Assembly (NCBI GenBank): GCA_027886185.1
Contig: WOAB01000109.1
Location: forward strand, 9,094,501-9,158,500
Length of the DNA: 64,000 bases
Source of the DNA: Rheum nobile
Lineage: Eukaryota; Streptophyta; Magnoliopsida; Caryophyllales; Polygonaceae
Direction of reading: 5' to 3'
In this document: piece by piece, positions 45,738-58,190 of the stretch
Numbering within the stretch: position 1 is the first letter of the stretch
Layout of the letters: every line of letters begins with the position of its first letter
Made by a program: the position numbers and the translations under genes
The notes under the pieces: model-generated
Told to the model about the DNA's origin: nothing
The model's database searches: none
Seen by the model: only the letters and a program-made list of their open reading frames with translations

Positions 45738-45860
45738 CCACCGCCCCGCGGCGACACCCACCGCGACCCGGCGACAACTCTCAGTTGTCCTGAGTCAACA
45801 CCGCCTCCCCGCGGCCAAGAACACCGCCAAGCGGTGAATCCACCGCCCCGCGTCGAAAGC
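45738..45860 (+). repeat. GC-rich modules inside the Athila-like coding region (pre-protease)
   Basis: caccgccccgcggcgac, caccgcgacccggcgac, ccgcctccccgcggcc and caccgccccgcgtcg occur within 120 bp. They encode PPPRGDTHRDPATT and related Pro/Arg peptides in a linker without known catalytic role. The surrounding sequence is far less GC-rich. Confidence 0.85.
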
Positions 45861-48493
45861 CCAGATCTTGATCATGATGAAGAAGAGGACCCCTATGTTC
45901 GTCCAAATTTTCCGCCTCTTGGTTCTGAAAAGCCCCCTGCCCCCTTTCCGGAAGCACTAAAGGAAAGGAGAGTAATCGACAACAAGGATCTCTTCGACAC
46001 CTTCAGTAAGTGTGAGGTAAACACCCCCCTTCTCAAGCTTGTAAAGAGTGTACCTCGGTACGCTAAGTTTTTAAAGGAGTTATGCACCATCAAGAGAAAT
46101 CAGAAGTTGAAGGGCAAGGAAAAAGTCAAGGTCAGCGAATGCGTATCCGCTGTATTCCAGAGGCATATGCCAAAGAAGTACGGCGATCCAGGTATGTGGA
46201 GCATTCCTTGTATTATTGGTGACACTAAATTTGAAAGAGCTATGCTTGATCTTGGTGCCTCCATTAATGTTTTTCCCTATTCCCTCTATGAATCTCTTGG
46301 ACTTGGACCTCTGCAGGAAACTGGAATTGTGATTCAATTAGCTGATAGGTCTAGTGTCTACCCTAGAGGAGTAGTAGAGGATGTTCTTGTTATGGTTGAT
46401 AAATTGATATTCCCTGCATATTTTTATGTCTTAGATATGGAAACAGATACAAAGACAACTCCTATACTATTAGGTAGACCATTTTTGAAAACTGCTAAGA
46501 CTAAACTTGATTTGCAAAGTGGGACACTTTCTATGGAATTCGATGGGGAGAAGGTGGAATATAATATTTATGAAGCTATGAAACACCCCAATGAAGACCA
46601 TTCTTTATGCTCCATTGATGTGATCGATTCTATTGCACATGATGTATTTGATATATCTGGTCCTGATGAGTTGATGTCCATTGTTGAGAATAATTTGGAA
46701 TTGTCCCATGAGGAATACTCTTTACCATCTAACATGCATGAAATCATAGCTCAGATGGATGCATATGGTAAGTTTCCTATTGATCCTTTGGGCGTTGGCC
46801 CCAATTTACTAAACCCGAGCGAGAAGCTTGTTCCCTCTGTTATACAGGCTCCCGAGATTGAATTGAAGCCGCTGCCGAATCACCTCAAGTACGATTTTCT
46901 TGGAGCCAATGACACGCTGCCAGTCATTGTGTCTAGTAAGCTATCTGAAGACCAGGAAATGAAGCTATTAGGCGTGCTCAGGGAGTACAAGACTGCGATA
47001 GGATGGACCATTACAGACATAAAAGGGATAAGTCCCTCGACTTGTATGCATAGGATTCTACTTGAAGATGGAGCCAAACCATCTAGGCAGCCACAGAGAA
47101 GACTCAATCCTCCAATGATGGAAGTGATCAAGAAGGAGGTGCTGAAACTCCTCAAAGCTGATATGATCTTCCCTATTTCCGATAGCCAATGGGTAAGTCC
47201 AACTCAGGTTGTCCCTAAGAAATGAGGTATCACTATAGTGGAGAATCAACAAGGGGATTTGGTTCCTACAAGGACCACTACAGGATGGAGGGTGTGCATT
47301 GACTACCGTAAGCTGAATGCGGTAACTCAGAAAGACCATTTTCCCTTACCTTTTATTGATCAAATGCTAGAACGCCTTGCTGGGCGCCCCTACTACTGTT
47401 TTCTAGATGGGTATTCAGGATACTTTCAGGTGGCTATAGCGCCAGAAGACCAGGAGAAAACCACTTTTACATGCCCCTTTAGCACCTTTGCATACCACAG
47501 AATGCCATTTGGTTTGTGTAACGCACCCAGTACATTTCAACGATGTATGGTTAGTATTTTCTCTGAATATGTTGACAAATTTATTGAGGTATTCATGGAT
47601 GATTTCACAGTGCATGGGACTAGTTTTGATTCATGTTTGAACCATTTGGCACTTGTACTTAAAAGATGTGTTGAAACCAACCTGGTTTTGAATTTTGAAA
47701 AGTCTCATTTCATGGTAGAACAGGGTATAGTGCTTGGTCATATTGTCTCTGCTAGGGGTATTGAGGTCGATAAGGCGAAGATTGATGTGATTCAGTCTTT
47801 GCCTTATCCTACTGTCATGCAGGTTTTTACCGAAGGTTTATCAAGGACTTCTCTAAGATATCTTCACCCCTATGCGAGCTAGTGAAGAAAGATGTGACCT
47901 ATGAGTTCACCGACGAGTGCAAGAAGGCGTTTGATTGCTTGAGAGAATGCTTGACAAGTGCACCTATCATTCAGGCACCTGACTGGTCTCGCCCGTTTGA
48001 GATCATGTGTGACGCCAGTGACTATGCGGTTGGAGCAGTTCTAGGCCAGAAAGTGGGACGTACCTCCCATGTAATTCATTATGCCTCCATGACTCTAAAT
48101 GGAGCTCAGAGGAACTACTCCACCACTGAGAAGGAAATGCTGGCAGTTGTCTTTGCCTTGGAAAAATTTAGGCAATATCTTTTGGGAGTAAAGGTGATCA
48201 TCTACACAGACCATGCTGCCCTTCGTTACCTAATGACGAAGAAGGAAGCAAAGCCAAGATTAATCCGCTGGGTTCTCCTACTCACTGAATTTGATGTTGA
48301 GATACGAGATAAAAAGGGAGCGGAGAACCTAGTAGCGGATCACCTGAGTAGGCTCGTGCATGAAGAAGATAAGCCTGGAGCACAGAGCCCCATCCACGGA
48401 ACTTTTCCAAACGACACACTCTTTATGATCAAAGGAATCTCGGGTAACACTACCGAGACCCGGCGATCTGTAGAAATTGTGGAACTGGAGGCT

Positions 48494-48604
48494 CCACCGC
48501 CCCGCGGCGTCATCCACCGTGACCCGTCGGCATTTTCAATTGAGAGCCAGAAGAACTCACCGCGACCCGCGGTGACATCACCGCCCCGCGGCAGCATCTC
48601 CGGA
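48494..48604 (+). repeat. GC-rich modules inside the Athila-like coding region (RH-INT linker)
   Basis: caccgccccgcggcgtc, caccgtgacccgtcgg, caccgcgacccgcggtg and caccgccccgcggcag, encoding [12 protein letters not shown] and [13 protein letters not shown]. The modules keep the reading frame. Confidence 0.85.
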
Positions 48605-49984
48605 CTCACACTTTGCTCCGTGAGTACTTCTGAACCCCCTACTCACATAGCCGAGGCCGTCTTCGGGCTCCGTTCTTTTAGACCATGGTATGCAGATATC
48701 GTGAACTATTTGGTTCGAGAGGAACTACCCCCGGATTACACTAGAGCTCAAAAGGAGAAGGTACGAAGAGAAGCTCGTCACTATGTTTGGGATGATCCTT
48801 ACCTATGGAAACATTGTGTCGATCAGGTAGTGCGCCAATGTCTTCCGGACAATGAGGTACAATCTGTCCTTAACTTTTGTCATTCTCATGCATGTGGGGG
48901 TCATTTTGGAGCAAATAAGACTGCTAGGAAAGTATTGGATGCATGATTTTATTGGCCACACATCTTTCGGGATGCTTACGCATTTTGTAAATCCTGTGAT
49001 CGATGCCAAAGGGTTGGAAACATCTCCAGGAGGAATGAGATGCCGCAATTATCACTAATCTTTTGCGAGGTCTTTGATGTTTGGGGTGTTGACTTTATGG
49101 GACCCTTTCCTAGCTCTCATGGGAATCTCTATATATTGCTTGCGGTGGACTACGTTTCCAAGTGGGTGGAAGCGAAAGCCACCAAGACTGATGATTTTAA
49201 AGTTGTGGCAGATTTTCTTAAGGAGAACATTTTCTCAAGATTTGGGATACCCAAAGCTTTAATTAATGATCGGGGAACCCATTTCTGCAACAAGACAGTG
49301 ACTGCCCTGCTGAAGAAGTATCATGTCACCCAAAGAGTCTCCATGGCCTATCATCCTCAAACTAATGGGCAGGCCAAAGTTTCAAATAGAGAGATTAAAT
49401 CTATCCTGGAGAAAACGGTTGCAGCTAATCGAAAGGATTGGAGTTCTAAACTTAATGATGCACTGTGGGCATACCGCACAGCTTTCAAAACTCCAATAGG
49501 AATGTCCCCCTTCCGGTTAGTATTCGGAAAAGCATGCCACCTCCCTGTAGAGCTTGAACATAAAGCCTGGTGGGCAATAAAGAAATGCAACATGCAATTG
49601 GATGAAGTGGGGGATTTTCGGAAGCTGCAACTACAAGAACTAGAGGAATTGCGACTTGAGTCATATGAGAACTCAGTTAGCTATAAGGCGAAAACCAAGC
49701 AATGGCATGACAAGCACATCTTGAGAAGAGATTTCAAGCCAGGGGATAAGGTCCTCCTATTTCAATCTCGGCTTAAGCTTTTCGCTGGGAAGCTGAAATC
49801 CAAGTGGACGGGTCCTTATGAAATTGCTGAAGTACACCCCCATGGCGCCATTGGATTGATTGACCCCAAGACGAACAACGTTTTCAAAGTGAATGGCCAA
49901 AGATTGAAGCCTTACCATGAAGGCTTCAACCCGAACCAAGTTGATGAAGTGAGTTTTGAGATCCCTGAAGCTGAAAAATGGTAG

Positions 49985-50814
49985 GCCATAGCCTACGTCG
50001 AGCCAACGACGTTAACCAAGGCGCTTATCGGGAGGCAACCCGAGGTATTTTTCTTTTCTTTTCTTTTCTTTTGTTTTTTCTTTCATTAGACTATTTTCGT
50101 AGTTTCTTTTGCTTTGTTTCGTTCGCCTGCTACTAATGTGACATGTACGAAAGTAAACAGAGGCGAATTTAATTCTCCAAGAAGTTCACGACCGCCCCGC
50201 GGTGAAGCCTGGGTATTTTCACTCAATTCTGAATTTTTTTTTAAAAAAAAAAAAAACACGGTTTTGTTTTCAAAAACATTTTCCAAGTTGGATACAAAGG
50301 ATTTGACGGTGGTATTTACCCCATTACCCATTAAACACTCTCGCCAAACCCTAACCTCCTCACCCTTTTCTTTCTCTCTCTTTCTGCCGCACCCCTCTTT
50401 CTCCTCTCAAGCCCTCACCCAAAAATCCTCAAATCCCTGCCTTTCCCTTGTCCTAAGCTTTGTTTGTGGGGATCCTTGAACCCAATTTCCGATTCCCATA
50501 CCCAAGCCACCACATTGCACTTGTCCGTCCGCCCCGTGGTGTTTATTAGTTGAAGGGTGGTGTTGTGAAGCTTTGGGGAAGTGTTTGGAGGAAGTTGAGC
50601 TTTGTCTGGGCTCGTTGGAGGTTGAGATAGGGCTGATCATAAAGTCGCCACCTCGCGTTGAAGTTTCACCGCTTCGCGCAAGTTAGGAATTTTTGAATTT
50701 GGAGAAGAAGGTGAACAGTACCGCCCCGCGGTGAATCCCTGGTGAACCTCCGTCTTTGGATTGTAAGTCGTCTTTGCCTAGCTCTTTGATTCCACGCATT
50801 CAAATACCTTAATT
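49985..50814 (+). other. Non-coding region between pol and ORF3
   Basis: Contains T/C-rich runs, a T10-A14 palindrome near 50232, and further GC modules: accgccccgcggtgaa at about 50190 and 50721, a variant near 50527, and weaker ones at 50646-50690. No gene is seen. Confidence 0.7.
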
Positions 50815-52059
50815 ATGCCAAGAGCTAGGAAGGTTGGTATGACTGTAGAGGAGAATAAGGCCTATGATGTGGTTGCGGAGAGGGCTGTGCTCCCACCTCA
50901 CTTCTTTGATAAGGGAACTTTGGCGGAGTTGGGAATGTTAGAGATGGTCCAGTTATGCTTGGATAAGTTGGGGTTGGGTGGTTTCCTGGACAAGTGTGCC
51001 CCTGCGTTCCCCGAGCTTTGCTACCAGTTTATCGCCACCTTGTCCAGATTTACTGAGAGACGCACTATTAGTGGTGAAGTGCGCAAGGTGCTTGCGGGCA
51101 TAAAATTTAAGTATGAGGGGCGGGCTTACGAGATGCATGTGGAGGAAGTCAGGGAAGTATTGGGAGTGTCTAGACCACCTACTGCTGGGTGGAAGAAGGG
51201 ACCCGACGCGGCGGAAACTAAAGAATTTTGGACTACCGCTACGGGAATATGTGATTTTCCGAAGGGCAGGGAGACTAGTAACAAACTAGTGCACCCTTGT
51301 CTAAGCTTGATTCACACAGTGCTAGTGCGATCATTTTGTGGGAGTGCGGAGGATAGGAAGGTTTCTCTGAAACGCCTTGGTTTGTTTCTTCCGATGTTGG
51401 ACCCTTTGGACGGGGAGACTCCTTGTTGGGTTCTAGTGTGGGCTCACGAGCTTCAGAGGATTCGCGAGGGTGAGGCGCGAGATATTGTTCAGGGTGGTCT
51501 GATCACCCTGGTTGCTGCCGCCAGAGTTCAGATGGATACTATTCCTCAGCCGATCATGCTTGTTCGCTACGACATCCCATGTCTGCGACAGTGTGGTATG
51601 TTGAACATCTCCCCGGACCAATTCCTCTAGTGTTCGTATAGAGGTCACGTGCTGCGCCTTCCTCGCCGCTTTACTTTCCCGCGGGATTTCACACAGTGGT
51701 TCATTCCATCTGACGCTGAGGTCACTTCCCCCAATTATGAGGATAGTCCCCGGGCCGCTGCTCCTATGGATATTGATCCCCCTGCGTATGTTGCTGCCTC
51801 TTCTTTTGCATCGACTTCTGAGATTCCTTGGGATGAGATGTTTGCTCGTTTTGATGTTTTCACACTGCGTCAACACGATGCAAATGAGGGGATACTAACT
51901 CGCCTGCAGACTTTGCAGACATATATTGAGAGTGATATTACGAGCCGGTTGAGTTCAGCTGAGGCGTACATGCGGGATCAGTATTTTGGGCGGTACCATT
52001 TCCGCCGGGCTATCCACCGTATCCACCTTACCAGTGAGTTTATTTTCTCTTCCCCCTAA
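50815..52059 (+). pseudogene. Third ORF of the Athila-like element (ATHILA ORF-1-like)
   Basis: Starts MPRARKVGMTVEENKAYDVV. The body (CAPAFPELCYQFIATLSRF, ISGEVRKVLAGIKFKYEGRA, MHVEEVREVLGV) resembles the plant retrotransposon accessory family PF03078 / putative plant transposon protein. These proteins have no known enzymatic activity and in Athila occupy the position after integrase, where an env-like gene has been discussed. A TAG at 51628-51630 interrupts an otherwise open frame that continues with CSYRGHVLRLPRRFTFPR to 52059. I see no signal peptide or clear membrane span. The family assignment is by pattern only. Confidence 0.7.
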
Positions 52060-52733
52060 TTAGTTCTGTCTTCGTCTCTACATTGAGGACAATGTGTGAT
52101 TCAAGTGTGGGGGAGGGATTTAGACTTGCTGCTTATCATAGTTAGTGTACATAGTTTGTTTAGGCATTTAAATTTTGCATCTCAGATTCGAGCATTTGTA
52201 TTTTCAAAAAAAAAAAAAAAAAAAAAAAGAAAGAAAAAGCCAAAAAGATGTGAAAAAGGCAATCAAAATCCTGGGATGAGCTGAAAATCCGAAAGGGCGG
52301 TTCAAGTAATAAGCAGGTAGTCCGACTGGTATAGACCGGTGCAAAAATGGACTGGAGTGATGTGAGTACATGTGAGATGTCTAGCAAAATGAAATGAGTG
52401 GCTAGGTGAAAACCCGAAAGGGCGCCTTGGCAGAATGAGCGAAAAAGAAGAAGAGTGATTTTAGGATTTCTCATTATTCTTGGCGAGGCGTCATAAGAAG
52501 AGGAGATATAAGGAGTTCGGGTAGGTCACTCTGGAGCGATAAGGAGCTAGACAGGAGTTAGGAATAGATTGATCTCGCATCACTTGTTTTGGTTGTCTGG
52601 AGCTGATTGTTGAGTTGTTATAATCACTCGTATCATGTTTGCTTACACTTCCTGAGGCCTTAGTGTTTGATGATTGGAGTAGGATTAGTTTGGATTTACT
52701 CGGGACGAGTAAAGGTCTAAGTGTGGGGGAATT
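52060..52733 (+). other. 3' non-coding region and polypurine tract
   Basis: Has an A-tract (about 52207-52230) and short g/a-rich repeats (aaaacccgaaagggcg and a near copy about 100 bp apart). It ends in aagtgtgggggaattt directly before the 3' LTR. This purine tract form is typical of Athila-type elements. Confidence 0.75.
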
Positions 52734-54022
52734 TGATAGGTGCCATTTCAGGCACCTTAACTAGTAATTATTGACATGATTTAGATGGAGTTTCGGTATA
52801 GATTTAGGCTAAGTCTATAATCCAGAAGAAGAGTTAAGAAGTAAAGATATCATAGGATTTACAGCTTAATGAAGGATGAAGAAGATGGAGGAGAAGATCT
52901 GCTTAAGACTCATGGAGGAAGGCTACCATCACTTGGTAGTACAGAAGAGAATAAGATGAAGACTTGAAGAAGCTGGTCTTTGCCGCCCCGCGCCAGAAGT
53001 CACCGCGACCCGGCGGTGGATCTCAGAGAAGGCAACACAAGCGAAGCCACCGCCCCGCGGTGGAACTCACCGCCCCGCAGTGGATGTTGACGCCTCACGG
53101 CCAGTGTTTATTTGTTTCCTATTTTATCATTTTCGGATATTCCATTTTCTATTATTTTATTATTTTCGTTATTTTGTTTGCTAGGTTTAGCTTATCTTTT
53201 CTGAACCTATTTAAGAGTTTTTCCAGTTTTTAGAGAAGGATGTTCTCATTATTCATTCTAGATCTAGGGTTTGAACGAATGGAGAACTAAACACCTTTAT
53301 TTCGCTAGACAATTGAAGCATTGCAATGGATTGGTTGTGAGATTTCTATTCCTTGTTCTATATCTTATCAAGTTGGTTTAATTCTCTTGAGCATATTGTC
53401 TATTGGTTTGTGTTGGTTTATCTAGAGTTGCTAACTAGGTTTATCGATATTTATCATAGTGCTAGGGTTTGCATATAGTGGAATACGAGTGCATACCTAG
53501 TGGCAAACACAATTGTTACATATAGTGGAATACGAGTGTGCAATTGTGAGAGAGAATTATTTACATGTTAAGTAGTAAGGTTTTCTTCTATTTGCATGTA
53601 TCCTATATCCTTGTTTGAATGCTATTGCTTTATTGATAGTAAGGTTTTCTTCTATTGATATTGTGGTAAGTGCTGCCAACAACTGTCTGAATTGGTGGTT
53701 AATTATGATTAGGATGGGAACGACTATAATATTGTGAAAAGAACTTGGAACAATAGTTATCAGTGATCAATCTGTTCATCTGCAGTGTGGATATTTGTCT
53801 AGTGGAATACTTCCACTCATCATATTTATTCTTTCTTTAAAGCTTGCATCATTGTTACTCTGCGATTATTCTAAAAACCCCCTGTTACTTATCAGTCACA
53901 CGTCAATTGCATACAGATAACCGACTCCCTGTGGGATCGACCCTGACTTGCTTGCTATACTCTTTAGTAGGTGAATTAGGATTTCTTTGACAGGAAAACG
54001 ACACCGGTTTCCGGCCTTGTCA
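52734..54022 (+). mobile_element. Athila-like Ty3 element: second LTR
   Basis: Nearly identical to 43124-44413, including the GC-module cluster (52981-53102). It is followed not by host DNA but by another PBS and leader, so it is a shared LTR of a tandem arrangement. Confidence 0.92.
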
Positions 54023-54156
54023 AATTTGGCGCCGTTGCCGGGGAATCAAATACTCTGTTTGTGATTATTTGTGATTGACTGCGGTGTGGATCTATCTTAC
54101 GGTCCGCACCTTTGCTACTGAGTCGCTACTTGTTGAAGTTGATACAGAGACAGGTA
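54023..54156 (+). mobile_element. Start of a second Athila-like internal region, truncated
   Basis: Collinear with 44414-44547 (PBS and leader up to acagagacaggta), then switches to unrelated sequence just before the gag start. Confidence 0.9.
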
Positions 54157-55470
54157 GATCGCCGATCACTTTGAACCTTAATGTCAATGATTGCGGGTGG
54201 AGATCTCGTTTCTTCTTTGTGGAGCGGAAACCGCTCGAGGGGGGTATCGACTGTTCTTTCTTGCTGGATGACTAGAGGACGACAAGTATCGTATTTGTCT
54301 TTTTAGATTTTTGTCGGACGTCCTCTTAACGTTTGCTCACATGTGTCTTGTTTCAGTTCCTGATCCGAAGGAGCCGAAAGATTCTGATTTCTAGGTGGTG
54401 ACCCAAGTTTTGCTTTCTCTCCCTGAGGCAGAGAGATCTTTCTAGAATATCAACTTTTTGGCATCCAATCCTCTCAATACATCGACGCCTTCTACTTTTG
54501 TGACCAAAGGCACCTGTTTGTTCCTAGTTTCTAGATGTATGCGTTTGGGTAGTTTTTGGACTAGTCGTTTGCTTACCGTGTTGCGCTTTCCTGACAACAT
54601 CCCTTGGTGAGAGATTGAGCATGCATCTTTCTGGGAAGAGTCTCTTGGAACAAAAGATTTTGGCAGTGAAGGTGTCGGCTTCGGCCAAGATCATTGCTTT
54701 GGACTCGCCGTCGTCGAAGACTTCTGGAGCCAAAAGGAAGGCGATTGCGGATGCTGAACTAACGACGTTTGAACTCAAGGATATGGCCATGGGCGATCTT
54801 CTCCTTTGGACCCTACTGCTAGGAAGGAGATCGGGAATTTGCATCCGATCGACTGTATTGATGAAGCGGGGGCGTTGTCTCAACATGTATGTATGGACGT
54901 AATTTTTTCAAGATTTTGTGTGTGTGGTATCTGAATACATGACTTTATGTGTACATGCACTCAAGTATTCCCTGGTGGCTTTTTCGACGGTGCAAGAACT
55001 AAGCGACACCTGCTCATGCTAAGACCCAACTTGCTGCCGTTAACAGTCCTATGATATTCGAGAGAAAACTCGCCCATGCCGAGAAGAAGCTGAAGGAGGA
55101 TCAAGCTTGTGTCGAAGAGCTCGAGAGAGATGTCGAGGTGCTCCAGGTGAAGGACGCGCATATTGCAAGCGATGTCGGCGCCTACTTCTGTCTCAAGTCT
55201 CGTATAGAGATGATGAAAGAGTATGCTGCAGGGGGCCATTCGACTTGGAGTGTGGAGGATGAAAGGGCAAGCATAGAGCTCCTGTATCCCAATGGGAATC
55301 CCGATGCTGAACTCTTCAAAATCATTGGCTTGGGCGAAGAAGATAAATGAAAGGGTGATCTTGAGATGAAAAAGGGCATTACGGAGGATGTGCCAGAGAC
55401 GACTTCCTTGGTGCCGAAGGATAAATTGGTCACCCCTGGAAATGCCGTCGAGAAATCAGGTGAATCTTAA
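54157..55470 (+). pseudogene. Fragment of a plant 'putative gypsy type transposon' protein (PF04195-like)
   Basis: WRSRFFFVERKPLEG near 54200 resembles the conserved W-x-FFFV segment of the PF04195 family. A possible intron ends near 54355, and coding-like pieces follow (DPKEPKDSDF; KRKAIADAELTTFELKD near 54740). A coiled-coil-rich part at 55051-55350 (RKLAHAEKKLKEDQACVEEL, IEMMKEYAAGGHSTWSVEDE) fits the C-terminal part of the same proteins. Several stops break the frame. Such proteins occupy the gag position in some Ty3 elements. The left boundary is the truncated Athila-like leader. Confidence 0.55.
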
Positions 55471-56114
55471 TTGTTATATGGGTTATGTGGTGACATTGGT
55501 GTTTCTTGCGTCGTGTGTTGACGCATAGACTTTGTAATGTTTTATGTCGTAAACGTTGTGCCCCATCGTAGAGGTGGGATGGATAATGGTTTTGGCGACC
55601 CATCCACCATCGCGGGTCACATACTTTAATATGAATGTTTTGTGTTTGCATACCTCGTCGTTATTTTCTATTTTGCAGGTGGACTCGTCAGACGTCAGTT
55701 GCTTCCTAGTTGAGTCATGTGATTTTGGTTGCGTAGACTTGTAATTGTAATCGTTAGTTCATATGACATGTCGTGTAATTCCATGGAGGAGTGTAATTGT
55801 ATTTCGATTAGATATGCACCTTTGTAGCGTCAGGACAAGTCTTATAAGGGTGTGTTTTGTATTGTTCCTCCACTCACTGTGTACCGATCGATCATGTAAT
55901 GTGTAAGCACTGTGTATGATAGTGTTTTTGTATGTTGATCAACTCGATATTGTCTTGAGGCCTCTCGTCGTGTTTCTGTTCAAAATTCTTAAAAAGAGAA
56001 AAAGATGAAGGAGTGACCGTTGGGTGTGAGCCCAACGGCCCTCCGATGCTTAAGTCAGTAAAAGGTCGAATGAACATAATCGAATAAATTTGAATTGAAC
56101 GCAAAGTGTAAGGT
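55471..56114. other. Non-coding DNA between two retroelement fragments
   Basis: I see no reading frame with a recognisable domain and no terminal repeats. Confidence 0.5.
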
Positions 56115-58190
56115 CTAGAAATGATACAACTTTAGATGGGTCGCGTTCCAGCTTTGTGGTAGCGGTTGACCATCTTTTGTCTCGAGTCGATATACCCCTT
56201 GGTCGACTATTTCTTTGACGAGATATGTCCATTCCCATTGTGGTGCGGGTTTTCCGTCGCCTGGATCCCTACTGTTTTGGAACACTTTTGTCAGGACCCA
56301 ATCTCCCACTTTGAAGACTCTAACGCGAACGTTCTTGTTGTAACTCCTTGCGACTTATTGTTGATATCTTACCATTTGTATCCTTGCCTTTTCCTTGATT
56401 TTGTCTGTTGTGTCTAGATTATGAGACAACTCGACGTCGTTTTGCTCTGGAGTTTGTAAGCCATATCTGGCTGTTGGGACAAGAAGTTCAACAGGTGTGA
56501 CTGATTCGCTTCCATAGACTAACAAGAATGGCGATTGGCCGGTCACGTTCTTTGGGGTGGTCCTGTCGGACCAAAGTATTAGGGGGAACTTGTCCGCCCA
56601 TCTTCCTTTTGCTCATGTGAGATGCTTCTTGAGATTGTTTATGATGATCTTGTTACTGGACTCAACTTGGCCATTAGACTGTGGGTATCGTGGTGTGGAT
56701 GTGATCAGACTGATGTTCCATTGTCTACAAAAGAATTGCGTCTTGTTGTCGATGAATTGGGAGCCATTGTCGCATAGGATTTCTAATGGTATGCCAAATC
56801 TACATAGGATGTTACATTGTTTAAATGAAATGACGTGTTTTTCATTTATCTCTCGATATGCTTCAACTTCAATCCATTTAGAAAAATAATTGGTCATAGC
56901 GAGAAAGAAGTCGCGTTGTCCCGATGCATGTGGCAATTTTACAACGATGTCCATTCCCCATCTCATGAACGACCAAGGTGCTAGCGTTGGGTGTAGCATC
57001 TCCGATGGTTGATGGGTTATGGGTGCATGCCGTTGATAGGCGTCACACTTCTTGACATAATTAGTTGCGTCTTTGTTCATCGTCGACCAGTAGTATCCTA
57101 TTCTTAGAGCTTTATCCGACAGGCTATGTCCTCTGGTATGGTTGCCGCATTCTCCGTCGTGTAGGGATTGTAGGATGAGTTTGACTTTGGTTGTTTTTAA
57201 GCATCACAAGTATAATCCTGTGATAGATCGTTTGAACAAGATATCATCTTTTAGATCAAAGGTTAATGTTCGTACCTTTAGTTTCTTGGCTTCTCCTTTG
57301 TCTGTTAGAAGCACGTCGTCTCTTAGACATTTGATGTAGGGTGTAGTCCAGTCGTCTTGATTGTTTATGACATCGTCTTCGGTGTTGTCGCCTACCTCTA
57401 CTGAGACTACTTCTTCCAAGGGTAGCTCATCTACTATTTGAGCATCGTCATTGTTGGTCATTTTGTGGATTTTGGGGACTACTGGAGTCATGATGTGTGC
57501 TAGAGGAATGTTGCGGAAGTCGATAGGGTGTAAGGCCGACCCGAGGTTTGCTAGGGCGTCAGATTGAGTGTTGAGGTCGTGTGGGACTTGCCTGATGGTA
57601 AAATTTTGGAATTTTTCTTCCAATTTCTTGATGACATCTAGCCATCTAGGTAGGCCATCATCTTGTCGTCTTTAGCGGCGTATGACCCTTGTACCTGGTT
57701 GACGATTAGAAGAGAGTCGCATACCACTTCGATGTTTTGGATCGCGAGGTCTTGTGCAAGCGTCAGTCCAAATATGAGTGCCTTGTACTCTGCTTCGTTG
57801 TTGGTCGCATAACACTTGCATCTCACGGCTTGGGCTATATGGTCCTCTTTCTGGCAATTTTAGTACAACTCCTAGGCCGACTCCCCTTATGTTTGACGCT
57901 CCATCTGTATGGAGTTGCCACGTGCCCCTGTGTTCTTCAGTCATCAGTTGGGTGGCTTCCTTTGCGGCTTCTTGTTCTAATGTTGGACTGAAATCAGCCA
58001 CAAAGTCTGTCAAAGCTTGAGACTTGATTGCTGTCCTTGGCTCATATTTGATGTCGAAACCGCTTAGGTGTATTACCTATTTTGCCATTCGACCTGTGAA
58101 CTCTGGTTTTCTCATGATGACTTTCATGGGATGGTTAGTCCATACAATAATAACATGTGATTCGAAATAAGGTCTAAGTTTGTTTGATGC
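56115..58190 (-). pseudogene. Ty3-type RNase H-integrase fragment (Tat/Retand-like), minus strand
   Basis: Reading leftwards from 58190: the end of the RT-RNase H region (KLRPYFESHVIIVWTNHP, SGFDIKYEPRTAIKSQALTD), then an additional RNase H domain (WQLHTDGASNIRGVGLGVVL, ATNNEAEYKALIFGLTLAQD, NTQSDALANLGS). The integrase follows at about 57080-56350, with a CDAYQRHAP finger end, CDNGSQF and NGQVESSN at D-x35-E spacing. The C-terminus is GDWVLTKVFQ to NATHLKLYHF. Two RNase H segments in this order are a feature of Tat/Ogre/Retand elements. Several stops and frameshifts break it (for example TAG near 58078). Protease, RT and LTRs are missing. Confidence 0.85.

Larger units (their letters stand above)
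45510..49984 (+). pseudogene. Athila-like pol (PR-RT-RH-INT), inactivated
   Basis: Protease: AMLDLGASINVFPYSLY with the active Asp at 46248. RT starts near 46860, with WRVCIDYRKLNAVTQKDHFP and catalytic FMDD at 47593-47604. RNase H starts near 47990 ([14 protein letters not shown]). The integrase has an HHCC finger (48880-49010), GVDFMGPF and NDRGTHF. The third catalytic position is 36 residues after the Asp at 49268, where the D-D35-E Glu belongs, but it reads Lys (AAA, 49376-49378). Other lesions: TGA at 47223-47225 before RT, a deletion with frameshift near 47820 between RT and RNase H, and TGA at 48944-48946 in the HHCC region. GC modules lie in frame at 45738-45860 (before PR) and 48494-48604 (between RH and INT). 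Confidence 0.93.

Noticed and set aside
54075..54275. 66-codon open frame treated as one gene
   Set aside because: It spans the junction at 54156 between the Athila-like leader and the PF04195-like fragment; only the part after 54157 has protein similarity.
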